Position numbers and translations under genes: made by a program. Source: Arthrobacter alkaliphilus (lineage in GTDB: Bacteria; Actinomycetota; Actinomycetes; Actinomycetales; Micrococcaceae). From it: a stretch of 64,000 nt of DNA. Below, in pieces: positions 1-8,053 of the stretch. Where the stretch lies: positions 24,288 to 88,287 of the forward strand of contig NZ_JAKEEC010000012.1 in assembly GCF_021483235.1 (NCBI RefSeq), read 5' to 3'. Positions within the stretch are counted from its first letter, which is position 1. Each line of letters begins with the position of its first letter. The notes under the pieces are model-generated. The model was not told the DNA's origin, searched no databases, and was given only the letters and a program-made list of their open reading frames with translations.

Positions 1-1
1 G

Positions 2-772
2 GCCTTCACCGAGGCCGCCGAGGAGCTGACGGACACCATCCGCTTCACCTCGCTCGTCCCGACGCAGCTGCAGCGGCTCCTGGACTCGCCGTCGCCTCGG
101 ACCCTCGCGGCCATGCGCCGTTTCAACGCCATCCTCCTGGGCGGCGCGCCTGCTTCCGCCGCGCTGCTGGACGCCGCCAAGGACGCCGGGCTGAAGATCG
201 TCACCACGTATGGGTCCGCCGAGACGTGCGGCGGCTGCGTGTACAACGGAAGCCCGATCGAGGGGGTGCGGGTCATGCTCGACGACGACGGCCGCGTCCT
301 CCTGGGCGGCGCCACCGTGGCCTCCGGTTACCTCGACGCGCCCGAGGCGACCGCCGAGGCGTTCTTCGAGGAGGACGGCACCCGCTGGTACCGCACCAAT
401 GATCTAGGCGAGCTCGCCGACGACGGGACCCTCACGGTGCTCGGGCGCGCCGACGACGTCATCATCACCGGCGGCGTGAAAGCCTCCGCAGCGTTCATCC
501 AGGCGGAGCTGGAAAAGTTCGACGGCGTCACGGCGGCTTTCGTGGCCGGGGTGCCTTCGCGTGAGTGGGGCCAGGCGGTGGCTGCCTATGTCGCCGTCGA
601 GGACACCTCCCCGGAAGCCGTCGCTTCGTACAGATCCCGCGCCCAGGCGGCGCTGGGGGCCCTCGCGCCCAAAACGGTGCTGAACGCGGATTCCCTCATC
701 ATGCTCCCCAACGGAAAGCCTGACCGGCTCGCGATGATCGAGCTTCTCGCCCAGGTGCATCAGGGAGAATAG
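2..772 (+). CDS. menE: o-succinylbenzoate-CoA ligase, 5' end outside window
   Basis: This is an acyl-CoA synthetase of the AMP-binding family. MenE activates o-succinylbenzoate with CoA in menaquinone synthesis. The open frame runs to the window edge, so the N-terminal part, including the P-loop, is missing. The visible part keeps the adenylation-domain stretch LLGGAPAS, a short GSAET motif of the kind found before the hinge, the hinge region TVLGRADDVIITGG and the C-terminal catalytic lysine in LPNGKPDR. The spacing between GSAET and the hinge is compact, as in short MenE proteins. menA follows 62 bp downstream on the same strand, which supports the MenE assignment over other acyl-CoA ligases. 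Confidence 0.85.
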   Translation, partial: AFTEAAEELTDTIRFTSLVPTQLQRLLDSPSPRTLAAMRRFNAILLGGAPASAALLDAAKDAGLKIVTTYGSAETCGGCVYNGSPIEGVRVMLDDDGRVLLGGATVASGYLDAPEATAEAFFEEDGTRWYRTNDLGELADDGTLTVLGRADDVIITGGVKASAAFIQAELEKFDGVTAAFVAGVPSREWGQAVAAYVAVEDTSPEAVASYRSRAQAALGALAPKTVLNADSLIMLPNGKPDRLAMIELLAQVHQGE

Positions 773-834
773 AACACGTCCTCCCTGACCGCCATCTGCC
801 TTCCCCCAACGCGAAACAACACGAGGTACTAAAC

Positions 835-1716
835 GTGGCAACAGCTGCACAATGGATTCAAGGCGCCCGCCCGCGCACCCTGCCGGCCGCGATCGCGCCG
901 GTGCTGATCGGCACGGCAGCCGCCTACGAGCTGCAATCCTTCCGGCCCTTGAACGCCATCCTCGCAGCCGTCGTGGCGCTGCTGCTGCAGATCGGCGTCA
1001 ACTACGCCAACGACTACTCGGACGGCATCCGTGGCACGGACGAGGACCGTGTTGGTCCGCTCAGGCTGGTCGGCTCCGGCGCGGCTCGCCCTGACCACGT
1101 CAAGTGGGCTGCATTCGGCGCATTCGGCCTGGCCATGATTTTCGGCCTGATCCTGGTGGTCATTACCCAGGCATGGTGGCTGATCCTGGTGGGCATCGGC
1201 TGCGTCCTGGCCGCCTGGGGGTACACCGGCGGCAAGAACCCTTACGGCTACATGGGTCTGGGCGACCTCTTCGTCTTCGTCTTCTTCGGCCTCGTCGCAA
1301 CGCTGGGCACCACCTACACGCAGGCCGGGCAGGTGAGCCTTCCGGCCGTTATCGGTGCGATCGGCACGGGATTGATCGCCACCGCGCTCCTGATGGCCAA
1401 CAATGTGCGCGACATCCCGACGGACGCCGCCGCTGGCAAACGGACCCTGGCGGTGCGGCTGGGCGACCGCCACGCCCGCGAGAGCTACGTCTTGATGCTT
1501 GCCGTCGCGATCCTCCTGGTAGTGGTGCTGGCGCCCGCCAAGCCGTGGATGCTGATAGTGCTGCTGCTGATCCCCGCTTGCCTCATGCCGGCCTGGCTTA
1601 TGGTCAACGGCCGGAAGCGCAAGAGCCTCATCCCGGTCCTCAAGCAAACAGGAATGATCAACCTCGGCTACAGCTTGCTGTTCTCGCTAGGCCTCATCCT
1701 GACCCACGGCTTCTAA
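835..1716 (+). CDS. menA: 1,4-dihydroxy-2-naphthoate polyprenyltransferase
   Basis: MenA is an integral membrane prenyltransferase of the UbiA family that attaches the polyprenyl tail to dihydroxynaphthoate, giving demethylmenaquinone. The 293-residue protein has about eight or nine hydrophobic segments. The first Asp-rich motif, NDYSDGIRGTD, lies near residue 60 and is followed by VGPLRLVGSG, typical of MenA. The second, NNVRDIPTDAAAGKRT, lies near residue 185. The GTG start is chosen because MATAAQWIQGARPRTLPAA is the usual MenA N-terminus and a weak gagg lies just upstream. The gene is probably cotranscribed with menE. Confidence 0.93.
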   Translation: MATAAQWIQGARPRTLPAAIAPVLIGTAAAYELQSFRPLNAILAAVVALLLQIGVNYANDYSDGIRGTDEDRVGPLRLVGSGAARPDHVKWAAFGAFGLAMIFGLILVVITQAWWLILVGIGCVLAAWGYTGGKNPYGYMGLGDLFVFVFFGLVATLGTTYTQAGQVSLPAVIGAIGTGLIATALLMANNVRDIPTDAAAGKRTLAVRLGDRHARESYVLMLAVAILLVVVLAPAKPWMLIVLLLIPACLMPAWLMVNGRKRKSLIPVLKQTGMINLGYSLLFSLGLILTHGF

Positions 1717-1723
1717 GCCTCAC

Positions 1724-2139
1724 TCACATCCGGGGGCCCTTCGCCCGACGCTCTCTCACATCCGGGGGCCCTTCGCCCGACGCTCTCTCACATCCGGGGG
1801 CCCTTCGCCCGACGCTCTCTCACATCCGGGCCGGTTTCCCCCGACCCCTGCTCACATCCGGGCCGGTTGTCCGACGGAAACCCCAGATATGTGACCGGAC
1901 GTCCGCGGGAAACCCGTTATAAGTGACCGGTCGTCCGCGGGAGACGCGGTTTAGGTGACCGGGCGTCCTTCCCCGGCCCTCGCTCGCTCACATCCAGGCC
2001 GGTTTCCCCCGACCCTCACTCACATCCAGGCCGGTTTCCCCCGACGCTCGCTCACATGATGTGACCGGGCGTCCAAGGGGGACCCCACATGATGTGACCG
2101 GGCGTCCGCGGGAAACCCGTTATAAGTGACCGGGCGTCC
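1724..2139. repeat. 32-bp phased repeat array, locus 1 (14 units, direction switches)
   Basis: The gap between convergent menA and the DUF4229 gene is filled by units that start with TCACAT on the plus strand (1724, 1756, 1788, 1820, 1852, 1988, 2020, 2052) or with GTGACC (1891, 1923, 1955, 2061, 2094, 2126). Within each block the spacing is 32 bp, once 33. Blocks alternate as five reverse, three forward, three reverse, three forward. The forward core is GTGACCGGGCGTCC. At 2052-2064 opposite units meet in TCACATGATGTGA. No conserved reading frame runs through the array. The same core occurs at about 12.6 and 15.5 kb. Confidence 0.9.
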
Positions 2140-2141
2140 TT

Positions 2142-2450
2142 CTAGGATTCCTTGGGGCGTCGGTCGTTCTCGACCCTCACCGTGGGGTTTTCGTCGACCA
2201 TTCGGTCCTCGATGGAGGCGTCCTCGATCTCCAATGCGGAGCGGATGGGCTTGGCCCGCCCGGAGAAACGTTCGCGCATGGCGGCAGTGGCGGCGTCGCG
2301 CTGCTTCTGGAAGAACAGGTAACTAATGGCGAAAGCGATGAGGCCGGCGAATATCGCTGCCAGCACCAACCCTGTCTGCAGGAGGGCGAAGAGGACGAAG
2401 AGCGGAAGGAAGATCGCCAGGCGGATCAGGGAGTATTTGAGGAAAGCCAC
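2142..2450 (-). CDS. DUF4229 family small membrane protein
   Basis: This 102-residue protein has two hydrophobic helices (about residues 8-28 and 30-48) followed by a charged cytoplasmic tail with several Arg, Glu and Asp residues. The pattern fits DUF4229, a family of unknown function often found near men and ccs genes in this group (recalled, not searched). The GTG start is preceded at 6 nt by TAAACT and by no Shine-Dalgarno sequence, so the transcript is probably leaderless. The stop codon lies 2 bp from the last unit of the adjacent repeat array. Confidence 0.75.
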   Translation of the reverse strand: MAFLKYSLIRLAIFLPLFVLFALLQTGLVLAAIFAGLIAFAISYLFFQKQRDAATAAMRERFSGRAKPIRSALEIEDASIEDRMVDENPTVRVENDRRPKES

Positions 2451-2456
2451 GCATCA

Positions 2457-2462
2457 AGTTTA
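2457..2462 (-). promoter_or_regulatory. -10 element of a probable leaderless promoter (DUF4229 gene)
   Basis: Read on the minus strand this is TAAACT, exactly 6 nt before the GTG start. This fits TANNNT with the first transcribed base at or next to the start codon. Confidence 0.55.
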
Positions 2463-2518
2463 CCCTCGCAGCCTGATTGCGCCCTGATCGTGCAGCTTTC
2501 GCCGAACCCGACGACGAC

Positions 2519-2524
2519 TAGACT
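2519..2524 (+). promoter_or_regulatory. -10 element of a probable leaderless promoter (PLDc_N gene)
   Basis: TAGACT lies 7 nt before the ATG at 2532, and no Shine-Dalgarno sequence is visible. It is divergent from the similar element at 2457-2462. Confidence 0.5.
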
Positions 2525-2531
2525 TGACGGT

Positions 2532-2909
2532 ATGCTTCGCGTTGCTGCCGCTGTCGTTGTCCTCCTCGTGTTCGTCTACGGGCTGGTAGATGTCATCCGC
2601 ACCGACCGCCGCGATACCCGGGGAATTTCCAAACCCGCGTGGATTGTCGTCATGATCCTGTTGCCGGTCCTCGGCGCCGTTCTCTGGTTCCTGATTGGCC
2701 GTCCGTACAAGTTCCGGGCCGCCCCTCAGCCCGCGAGCCACTCCGTTGCCCCCGACGACGACCCCGACTTTCTCCGCAATCTGGAGGTCCGCCGCCGCAA
2801 CCAGGCCGAGGCCGAGCGGCTGAAGAAACTCAAGGCCGAACTTGAGGCCAAGGAACGCAAGCTCAAGGGCGAATCCAAGGCCGACGACACCGGCGACAGC
2901 ACCAGCTGA
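2532..2909 (+). CDS. PLDc_N domain membrane protein
   Basis: This 125-residue protein begins with two hydrophobic helices (about residues 3-20 and 35-57) separated by the RTDRRDTRGISKPAW loop. That is the signature of the phospholipase-D N-terminal transmembrane domain (PLDc_N), here without any nuclease domain. The C-terminal half is a highly charged, Lys/Glu-rich segment likely to form a coiled coil. ATG at 2532 is preferred over the in-frame ATG 42 bp upstream because the hydrophobic domain starts immediately and TAGACT sits at leaderless distance. Function unknown; an envelope role is possible. Confidence 0.75.
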   Translation: MLRVAAAVVVLLVFVYGLVDVIRTDRRDTRGISKPAWIVVMILLPVLGAVLWFLIGRPYKFRAAPQPASHSVAPDDDPDFLRNLEVRRRNQAEAERLKKLKAELEAKERKLKGESKADDTGDSTS

Positions 2910-2926
2910 CAGGCTCTACCGAATCT

Positions 2927-3014
2927 TCCTGACCCCTTTTGAAACGCGAACGACGGCGACACGCCCGCAAGTGCGGAGTGTCGCCGTCGTGGTTTGGTCA
3001 AAAAGGGTCAGGAC
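2927..3014. terminator. Bidirectional terminator between PLDc_N and ccsB genes
   Basis: The inner arms CGACGGCGACAC (2951-2962) and GTGTCGCCGTCG (2978-2989) are perfectly complementary. An outer pair, TCCTGACCCC near 2927 and GGGTCAGGA near 3005, extends the stem. TTTT and AAAAA runs inside the outer arms would give a U-tract in either direction, matching the convergent genes. Confidence 0.75.
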
Positions 3015-3039
3015 GGTCAGGCGCCCCTCCCGAGCAGAC

Positions 3040-4101
3040 TTACGAGAGCCCCGAGTAAGAGTGCAGGCCGTTGAAGAACACATTGACCACCGTGAAGTTG
3101 AAGATCACGCACAGGTATCCCGCGATCGACAACCAGGCGGCGCGGGTTCCCGTCCAACCGCGGGTGGCGCGCGCGTGCAGGTAGCCGGCGTAGACCACCC
3201 AAATCACGAACGTCCAGACTTCCTTGGTGTCCCAGCCCCAGAAGCGGCCCCAGGCCTTTTCCGCCCAGATGGCGCCGAACATGAGGGTGAAGGTCCAGCC
3301 CACGAATCCCACCGTGTTGATGCGGTAGGACAGGTTTTCGAGGCTCAACGCATTCGGTACCAGCCGCAGGAAGCCCAGTTTGTCCACACCGCCGGCCGCC
3401 AGGGTCTTCTGCCGGTGCGATTGCAGCAGCTGCAGCGCCGACATGGCGAACGTCAGGGTGAACAGCGAGGCGGACATCACGGCGATGGAGACATGGATGA
3501 CCAGCCAGTAGCTTTGGAGCGCCGGAACCAAGTGGCCCACAGGGGTCCAGTACGTAACCGACGCGGCCACCATCATGATCACCGCGAGGCCCAGCACGAA
3601 CGTGCCAAGGAAGCGCAGGTCGCGGCGGATGAGCGAGAGCAGGAAGACTGCAACCACCAGGAACGCGCCGGTGGTCAGGAACTCGTACATGTTGCCCCAC
3701 GGCACGCGGCCTGCGCCGATCGCGCGGGTGACGACTCCGGCGCCGTGCACTGCCACGCCGATGATCGCGACTGCCACGGCCACGCGGGCGGGAATGCGGC
3801 GCTCGGCGGCGTACTTCATGTCACCGCCGGCGGTCTGGTTGACGGAGGTGACCGCCGACGTCGGCCGCTCGGTCCTGCCGGCAGGACCGCCGACGTCGTT
3901 TCCACCGGCACGCCCGACGGCGACCGGAACCTTGGCCTCGGCTGGCACCGAAGAGGCCGCCTTCAGGTCCACTGCCTTCAGCATTTTGCTGCTCTTGGCG
4001 AGGTCCCACGCGAAAGCGATGAACGCCACCGTGTAGGTGCCGGCCGCGAGCAGCATGAAAAGCTCGCTGTATTGGCCCATGGTTTCGTTGATGGGGAACA
4101 T
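3040..4101 (-). CDS. ccsB: Cytochrome c biogenesis protein CcsB/CcsA (heme handling)
   Basis: This is the multi-pass membrane partner of ResB in system II cytochrome c maturation; together they move heme outward and attach it to apocytochromes. The 353-residue protein has a long first helix (MLLAAGTYTVAFIAFAW), a non-conserved linker and about seven further helices. The WGxxWxWDxKE-type heme-handling motif appears as WGRFWGWDTKEVW, close to the C-terminus. The start MFPINETMGQYSELF is chosen because its ATG overlaps the resB stop codon as TAATG, the usual sign of translational coupling. It is the last gene of a five-gene operon. Confidence 0.93.
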   Translation of the reverse strand: MFPINETMGQYSELFMLLAAGTYTVAFIAFAWDLAKSSKMLKAVDLKAASSVPAEAKVPVAVGRAGGNDVGGPAGRTERPTSAVTSVNQTAGGDMKYAAERRIPARVAVAVAIIGVAVHGAGVVTRAIGAGRVPWGNMYEFLTTGAFLVVAVFLLSLIRRDLRFLGTFVLGLAVIMMVAASVTYWTPVGHLVPALQSYWLVIHVSIAVMSASLFTLTFAMSALQLLQSHRQKTLAAGGVDKLGFLRLVPNALSLENLSYRINTVGFVGWTFTLMFGAIWAEKAWGRFWGWDTKEVWTFVIWVVYAGYLHARATRGWTGTRAAWLSIAGYLCVIFNFTVVNVFFNGLHSYSGLS

Positions 4102-5765
4102 TACTGGTCCTTCGAGGTTGGGGAAGAAACGGTGTCGGTGGACGGCTCTTTGGAGAGCTGCCATTCTCGTTGCAGCAGTTCGCGGATCGCGGCAGCTTCG
4201 CCGGCCAGCCGGTGGTCCTCTCCGCGGGCGAGGAGGCCGTACTCCACCATTGTGCGCCCGTCGTCGTGGGTTCCGGTGCGGACCCAGACACGACGGCGGT
4301 TCAGGTAGAGGGAAAGAATCAGTCCGGCGACCGCCAGCAAGGCGAACACGAGCGCGGTGGCCTGGCCCGGATTGTGGTGGATGTCGACGCCGACGTACTT
4401 CTTGACGCCGTCAAAGGTGATGCTGCCCTTGCCGTTCGGAAGCTTGTAGGTGCCACCGGGGGCGAGCGCGATGGCCTTGTCCGCCATGCCGCGGCCATTG
4501 AGCGGGGTCAGCTTGGCGACGTCGAGCTCGAAGACGTTCTGCGGGGCACCCTTGTTCAAGCCGAGGTCGCCGTAGTACGAGTTGAGGTTCAACTGCGGGT
4601 TGAAGAGCGAGGGATCGCCGCTGTAGGCGACGCCCTTGTCCGTCTGCATTGCCGTGGGCAGGAAGAACCCTGCGAAGCCGAGCTGATCGGGCTTGGCGTC
4701 GGGAACCTTGATGACCACGGACGAGTAGTAGTTGTCACCTTGCAGCTTGGCCACGACAGGTCCCTGCATCGCGACGTTGCCGGCGCCGTCCCGGACGGTG
4801 ACCACCGGGGCGTATCCGTTGCCCGTCAGGTAAATGCTGGTGTCGCCGAGGGACACCGGATCGTTGACCTTGAGGACCTGTTTCTTGGCAGGAGCGTCCG
4901 GCGTTTCCTTGGTGGTGACGTCCGCCGAGAAGTCGATGGGCTGGCCGAAGTGGGCCGGGGATTCGCGGTCGAACTGGACGTCGAACTTGTTCAGCTGGAT
5001 CGAGTACGGCTGCAGCCAGCTGCTCTGGAAGTTGGTGCCGGGGCTGAACTGGTCGTAGCCCACCAAGGTGTTCACGAAGGTGTCGCCTTCCACCAGGATG
5101 CGCTGGCCGCTGTAGCCAAAGAGTCCGCCGACGGCCACCGAAATCAGCACTCCGATCAGCGAAGCGTGGAACACGAGGTTTCCCACTTCCTTGAGGAAAC
5201 CGCGCTCGGCACCCAAGGAAGGCATGGCGGCGTCGACGTCGCGCACCTCCACGCGGTAGCCGCGCTTCTTCAGCACCGCGGCGGCGTCGGAGATAGCCTT
5301 CGACGCCGGGATCCCGGCGTCGGCGGGCAGCACAAAGGTGCCGTACTCCGGGAGGCGCGAAAGACGCTTCGGAGTCCGCGGCGGCTGGGAGCGCACTGCC
5401 TTGTAGTGGGCGATGGCTCGCGGCGTGACACAGCCGATCAGGGAGATGAACAGCAAGATGTAGATCGCCGAGAACCAAGCCGAGGAGTACACGTCATAGA
5501 GCTGTACGGAGTCCAGGAGCTTGCCGTAGTCCGGGTGGTCGCTGATGTACTGCGTCACGATCGCAGGGTTCGCGGGACGCTGCGGGAACAACGAGCCCGG
5601 AACGGCCGCGACGGCCAGGAGCAGCAGCAGGAACAGCGCCGTACGCATGCTGGTCAGCTGGGTCCAGGCCCAGCGCAGCATGCCTACGATGCCCAGGACG
5701 GGCAGTGCCGCCTCGGCTTTGGCGGACTTTTTGGACTTCTCTTTACCTGGCACGGACTCGCTCAT
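4101..5765 (-). CDS. resB: Cytochrome c biogenesis protein ResB
   Basis: ResB (Ccs1) is the second core subunit of system II cytochrome c synthetase. The 554-residue protein has a charged N-terminus, three early transmembrane segments (about residues 40-60, 105-125 and 195-215), a large extracytoplasmic domain of about 270 residues and a final helix (ATALVFALLAVAGLILSLYL) near residue 470. Short motifs such as LFPQRP and FGYSGQRILVEGD resemble ResB proteins of actinobacteria. The start ATG overlaps the ccdA stop as TGATG, and its own TAA overlaps the ccsB start. The long frame extending upstream of this ATG is not used. Confidence 0.93.
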   Translation of the reverse strand: MSESVPGKEKSKKSAKAEAALPVLGIVGMLRWAWTQLTSMRTALFLLLLLAVAAVPGSLFPQRPANPAIVTQYISDHPDYGKLLDSVQLYDVYSSAWFSAIYILLFISLIGCVTPRAIAHYKAVRSQPPRTPKRLSRLPEYGTFVLPADAGIPASKAISDAAAVLKKRGYRVEVRDVDAAMPSLGAERGFLKEVGNLVFHASLIGVLISVAVGGLFGYSGQRILVEGDTFVNTLVGYDQFSPGTNFQSSWLQPYSIQLNKFDVQFDRESPAHFGQPIDFSADVTTKETPDAPAKKQVLKVNDPVSLGDTSIYLTGNGYAPVVTVRDGAGNVAMQGPVVAKLQGDNYYSSVVIKVPDAKPDQLGFAGFFLPTAMQTDKGVAYSGDPSLFNPQLNLNSYYGDLGLNKGAPQNVFELDVAKLTPLNGRGMADKAIALAPGGTYKLPNGKGSITFDGVKKYVGVDIHHNPGQATALVFALLAVAGLILSLYLNRRRVWVRTGTHDDGRTMVEYGLLARGEDHRLAGEAAAIRELLQREWQLSKEPSTDTVSSPTSKDQ

Positions 5766-6520
5766 CAGATCGGCAACTTCACATCGGTTTGGAACCAGTA
5801 CTGCAGCCCGGTAACCCAGGCGCTCCACACTCCGGTGGCCATCAGGATTCCCAAGAGGATCAGGATGCCCCCGCCCAGCCGCTGGATCGCGAGGCGATGC
5901 CTGCGGAAGAAGGACATCACACCCATCCCGCGGCGGACCGCGAGGGCGATCAGCAGGAAGGGGATGCCAAGGCCAAGGCTGTAGATGAACGCCAGGAGGG
6001 CCCCCTTGGCAGCGGACGATCCCCCCGAAAGGCTCAGCAATTGGACCGCGGAATAGGTGGGGCCAATACAGGGAGCCCAGCCGAGTCCGAACGTGATGCC
6101 CAACAAAGGAGCACCCCACAGCCCGGCCGGGGGCTTGGCATGGATTTTCGCGTCACGCTGCAACCACCCGAACCCGCCAAGGAAGACGACGCCCATGACG
6201 ATCACCAGCACGCCCAGCAATTGCGTGATCCACGCGTTCTGCGGGCCGGTGATGAGAGTCCCCAACTGCCCGAACGCGCCGCCGAGCAGGACAAAGATGG
6301 CAGAGAATCCGAGGACGAACAGGCCGATTCCCGCGAGCATGCGCCCGCGCTTTTGCTTCTGGAGGTCGACGCCGCTCAGCCCGGTCACGTAGCCAAGGTA
6401 GCCAGGTACCAGCGGCAGCACGCATGGCGACAGGAAGGACACGAGTCCGGCCAGCAGAGCCACGGGAATGGCCAGCAGCAAGGAACCGCTCAGGATGGTT
6501 TCGGCGAAAGGGCTGTTCAC
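5765..6520 (-). CDS. ccdA: Thiol-disulfide membrane transporter CcdA
   Basis: CcdA (DsbD-like core) carries reducing equivalents from cytoplasmic thioredoxin across the membrane to keep apocytochrome cysteines reduced. The 251-residue protein has six hydrophobic segments. The first conserved Cys lies in LVSFLSPCVLPLVPGYLGYV (about residue 33), the second in GLGWAPCIGPTYSAV (about residue 150). These are the family's paired redox cysteines. It overlaps resB by one base (TGATG) and follows the TlpA-like gene after 14 bp. Confidence 0.95.
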   Translation of the reverse strand: MNSPFAETILSGSLLLAIPVALLAGLVSFLSPCVLPLVPGYLGYVTGLSGVDLQKQKRGRMLAGIGLFVLGFSAIFVLLGGAFGQLGTLITGPQNAWITQLLGVLVIVMGVVFLGGFGWLQRDAKIHAKPPAGLWGAPLLGITFGLGWAPCIGPTYSAVQLLSLSGGSSAAKGALLAFIYSLGLGIPFLLIALAVRRGMGVMSFFRRHRLAIQRLGGGILILLGILMATGVWSAWVTGLQYWFQTDVKLPI

Positions 6521-6534
6521 GCTGTCCGGGCCAC

Positions 6535-7191
6535 CTACTCGGCAACCGCGGTGGTGATGAGGGCCTTGAGGGTGCTCTTCTCGATCTCGCCGAGGACGCG
6601 CGAAGCAACTCTGCCTTGCTTGTCGAGGACAAGCGTAGTGGGCACCGCGCCCGGGGGAACGATGCCGGAGACGGACAGCAGCACAGCGCCGTCCTTGTCG
6701 TTGAAGCTGGGGTACGTGAGCTTGAATGTCTGGTCGAACGCATCGGCCGTAGCCTTCTCGTCCCGGAGGTTCACGCCGTAGAACTGGACACCTTTGCTCT
6801 TGAACTCCTGGTGCAGTTCCTCAAGGATCGGCGCTTCAACCCGGCACGGCGCGCACGCGGCGAACCAGAAGTTAAGGACGGTTACTTTGCCCAGGAGGTC
6901 CTGCGGCGTCACCGCGGTTCCGTCAAACAACGTGCCCTTGATCCCGACGGCGGCCTTGCGGTCCGCTGCGGCGAACTCGGTCACCGAGCCGTCGCCGGCG
7001 ACGTAGTTCTTGTTATCGCCGGCTTTGGCTTGCTTGGCCAGGGCGTCTTCCTGCGCGCAGGCGGACAGGCCCATCGTCAAGGCAGTAAGGGCTACTCCCC
7101 CGGCTGCAAGGAAGCTACGGCGGGAGGCCAGGGCTGCGTTGATCTTCAGGCCGCTGGCCCTGCGGCTAGTGGTGTTCCCGTCCATTGTCAT
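6535..7191 (-). CDS. TlpA/ResA-like thioredoxin, exported lipoprotein
   Basis: This extracytoplasmic thioredoxin probably receives electrons from CcdA and reduces the CXXCH cysteines of apocytochrome c. The N-terminus carries a twin-arginine segment (RRSFLAAGG, about residues 24-32) followed by a lipobox ending in LSAC at residue 45, so it looks like a Tat-exported lipoprotein. The redoxin fold starts near residue 80, with active-site CAPC at 113-116 in the FWFAACAPCR context. ATG at 7191 is preferred because it overlaps the stop of the preceding phosphatase gene (ATGA) and ggag lies 5 nt upstream. Length is 218 residues. Confidence 0.9.
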   Translation of the reverse strand: MTMDGNTTSRRASGLKINAALASRRSFLAAGGVALTALTMGLSACAQEDALAKQAKAGDNKNYVAGDGSVTEFAAADRKAAVGIKGTLFDGTAVTPQDLLGKVTVLNFWFAACAPCRVEAPILEELHQEFKSKGVQFYGVNLRDEKATADAFDQTFKLTYPSFNDKDGAVLLSVSGIVPPGAVPTTLVLDKQGRVASRVLGEIEKSTLKALITTAVAE

Positions 7192-7850
7192 GCTCCGGAC
7201 GTCTTCGCGGCACCGGGCAGCAGCACCGCGGCGGGTTCGCTGTAGTCCACCCGGGCAACCTTGCCGTCGTCGAACACCAAGGAAGTCAGGGACGCCAGCG
7301 TGCACTCGCGTTGGCGCGGATCATGCCACAGCGGCCTGCCCTCCGCGCTGCGGCGCGTCGCATAGATGGGAAGCTGGTGGCTGACGAGGATGGCTTCGGC
7401 GCCGTCGCCGCCAAGTTCGATTGCCTTCAGCCGGGCGTCCTCGACGGCGGCACGCATCCGGGCGACCTGCTCGCGGTAAGGCTCGCCCCAAGACGGACGC
7501 AACGGATTGCGGTACTCGAGCCAATGCTTGGGCTTGATGAATTCGGCGGTATTGGCTTTGAGCCCTTCAAAGTGGTTCTCCGCCTCGATGATCCGCGGTT
7601 CCGTGTGGACCTCGAGGTCCAACGCCTGGGAAGTGGGAAGGGCGGTTTCCTGCGCGCGGGTCAACGGTGAGGAGGCAAGGTAGACAATGTTCGCCCCCTG
7701 CGCGACGCGGGAAGCGAAGTGGTCGGCAAGCATCTTGGCCATTTCGCGGCCGCGTTCGGAGAGGTGGAATTCGGGCAGCCTGCCGTACAGAATGCCGTCG
7801 GGATTGTAGACCTCGCCATGGCGGAGCAGATGGACAGTTGCTTGGGGCAT
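7188..7850 (-). CDS. Histidine phosphatase family protein (phosphoglycerate mutase-like)
   Basis: This 220-residue protein has the phosphohistidine motif LLRHGEV at about residues 8-14 and the second conserved His in LVSHQLPIYA near residue 170, with an Arg in SPLTRAQETA. It belongs to the histidine phosphatase superfamily; the substrate cannot be told. It is the first gene of the ccs operon and overlaps the TlpA-like gene by 4 bp. The homologous gene has the same position in mycobacteria (Rv0525, from memory). The ATG is the one just before PQATVHLLRHGEV; the upstream in-frame extension is rich in unlikely codons. Confidence 0.88.
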   Translation of the reverse strand: MPQATVHLLRHGEVYNPDGILYGRLPEFHLSERGREMAKMLADHFASRVAQGANIVYLASSPLTRAQETALPTSQALDLEVHTEPRIIEAENHFEGLKANTAEFIKPKHWLEYRNPLRPSWGEPYREQVARMRAAVEDARLKAIELGGDGAEAILVSHQLPIYATRRSAEGRPLWHDPRQRECTLASLTSLVFDDGKVARVDYSEPAAVLLPGAAKTSGA

Positions 7851-7889
7851 GTTTACCAGTTTCTCAAAGAAGGCGGGCGATCTGAAATC

Positions 7890-7906
7890 TTCTACGTTTC
7901 GTAGAA
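7890..7906. promoter_or_regulatory. Perfect inverted repeat upstream of the ccs operon
   Basis: TTCTACG and CGTAGAA are separated by TTT, about 40 bp upstream of the first codon of the phosphatase-ccs operon and within the divergent region shared with the YceI gene. The size and symmetry fit a dimeric regulator site. There is no U-tract, so it is not a terminator. Confidence 0.45.
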
Positions 7907-7987
7907 CTGAAACTTTCCTCGAAATGTTCCCCGCAGGTGGAATAAAAGATGCGTTTGCATGTTTATACTGGACGCAAGGTTCGGTTG

Positions 7988-8004
7988 ACACTTCAACTAA
8001 GTGT
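7988..8004. promoter_or_regulatory. Inverted repeat, possible MarR-type operator before the YceI gene
   Basis: ACACTT and AAGTGT are separated by CAACT, about 50 bp before the YceI start. The element includes TTCAACTAA, which resembles sites bound by MarR-type regulators. No marR gene is visible in the window, so the assignment is speculative. Confidence 0.35.
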
Positions 8005-8053
8005 GGCCGAACGACCGATGAAGCTACGATCACACCTTCCTAAGGAGAACCCC

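Noticed and set aside
2052..2064. CRP site at TCACATGATGTGA in repeat locus 1
   Set aside because: The half-sites are in the wrong order and spacing for TGTGA-N6-TCACA. The palindrome arises where opposite repeat units meet.
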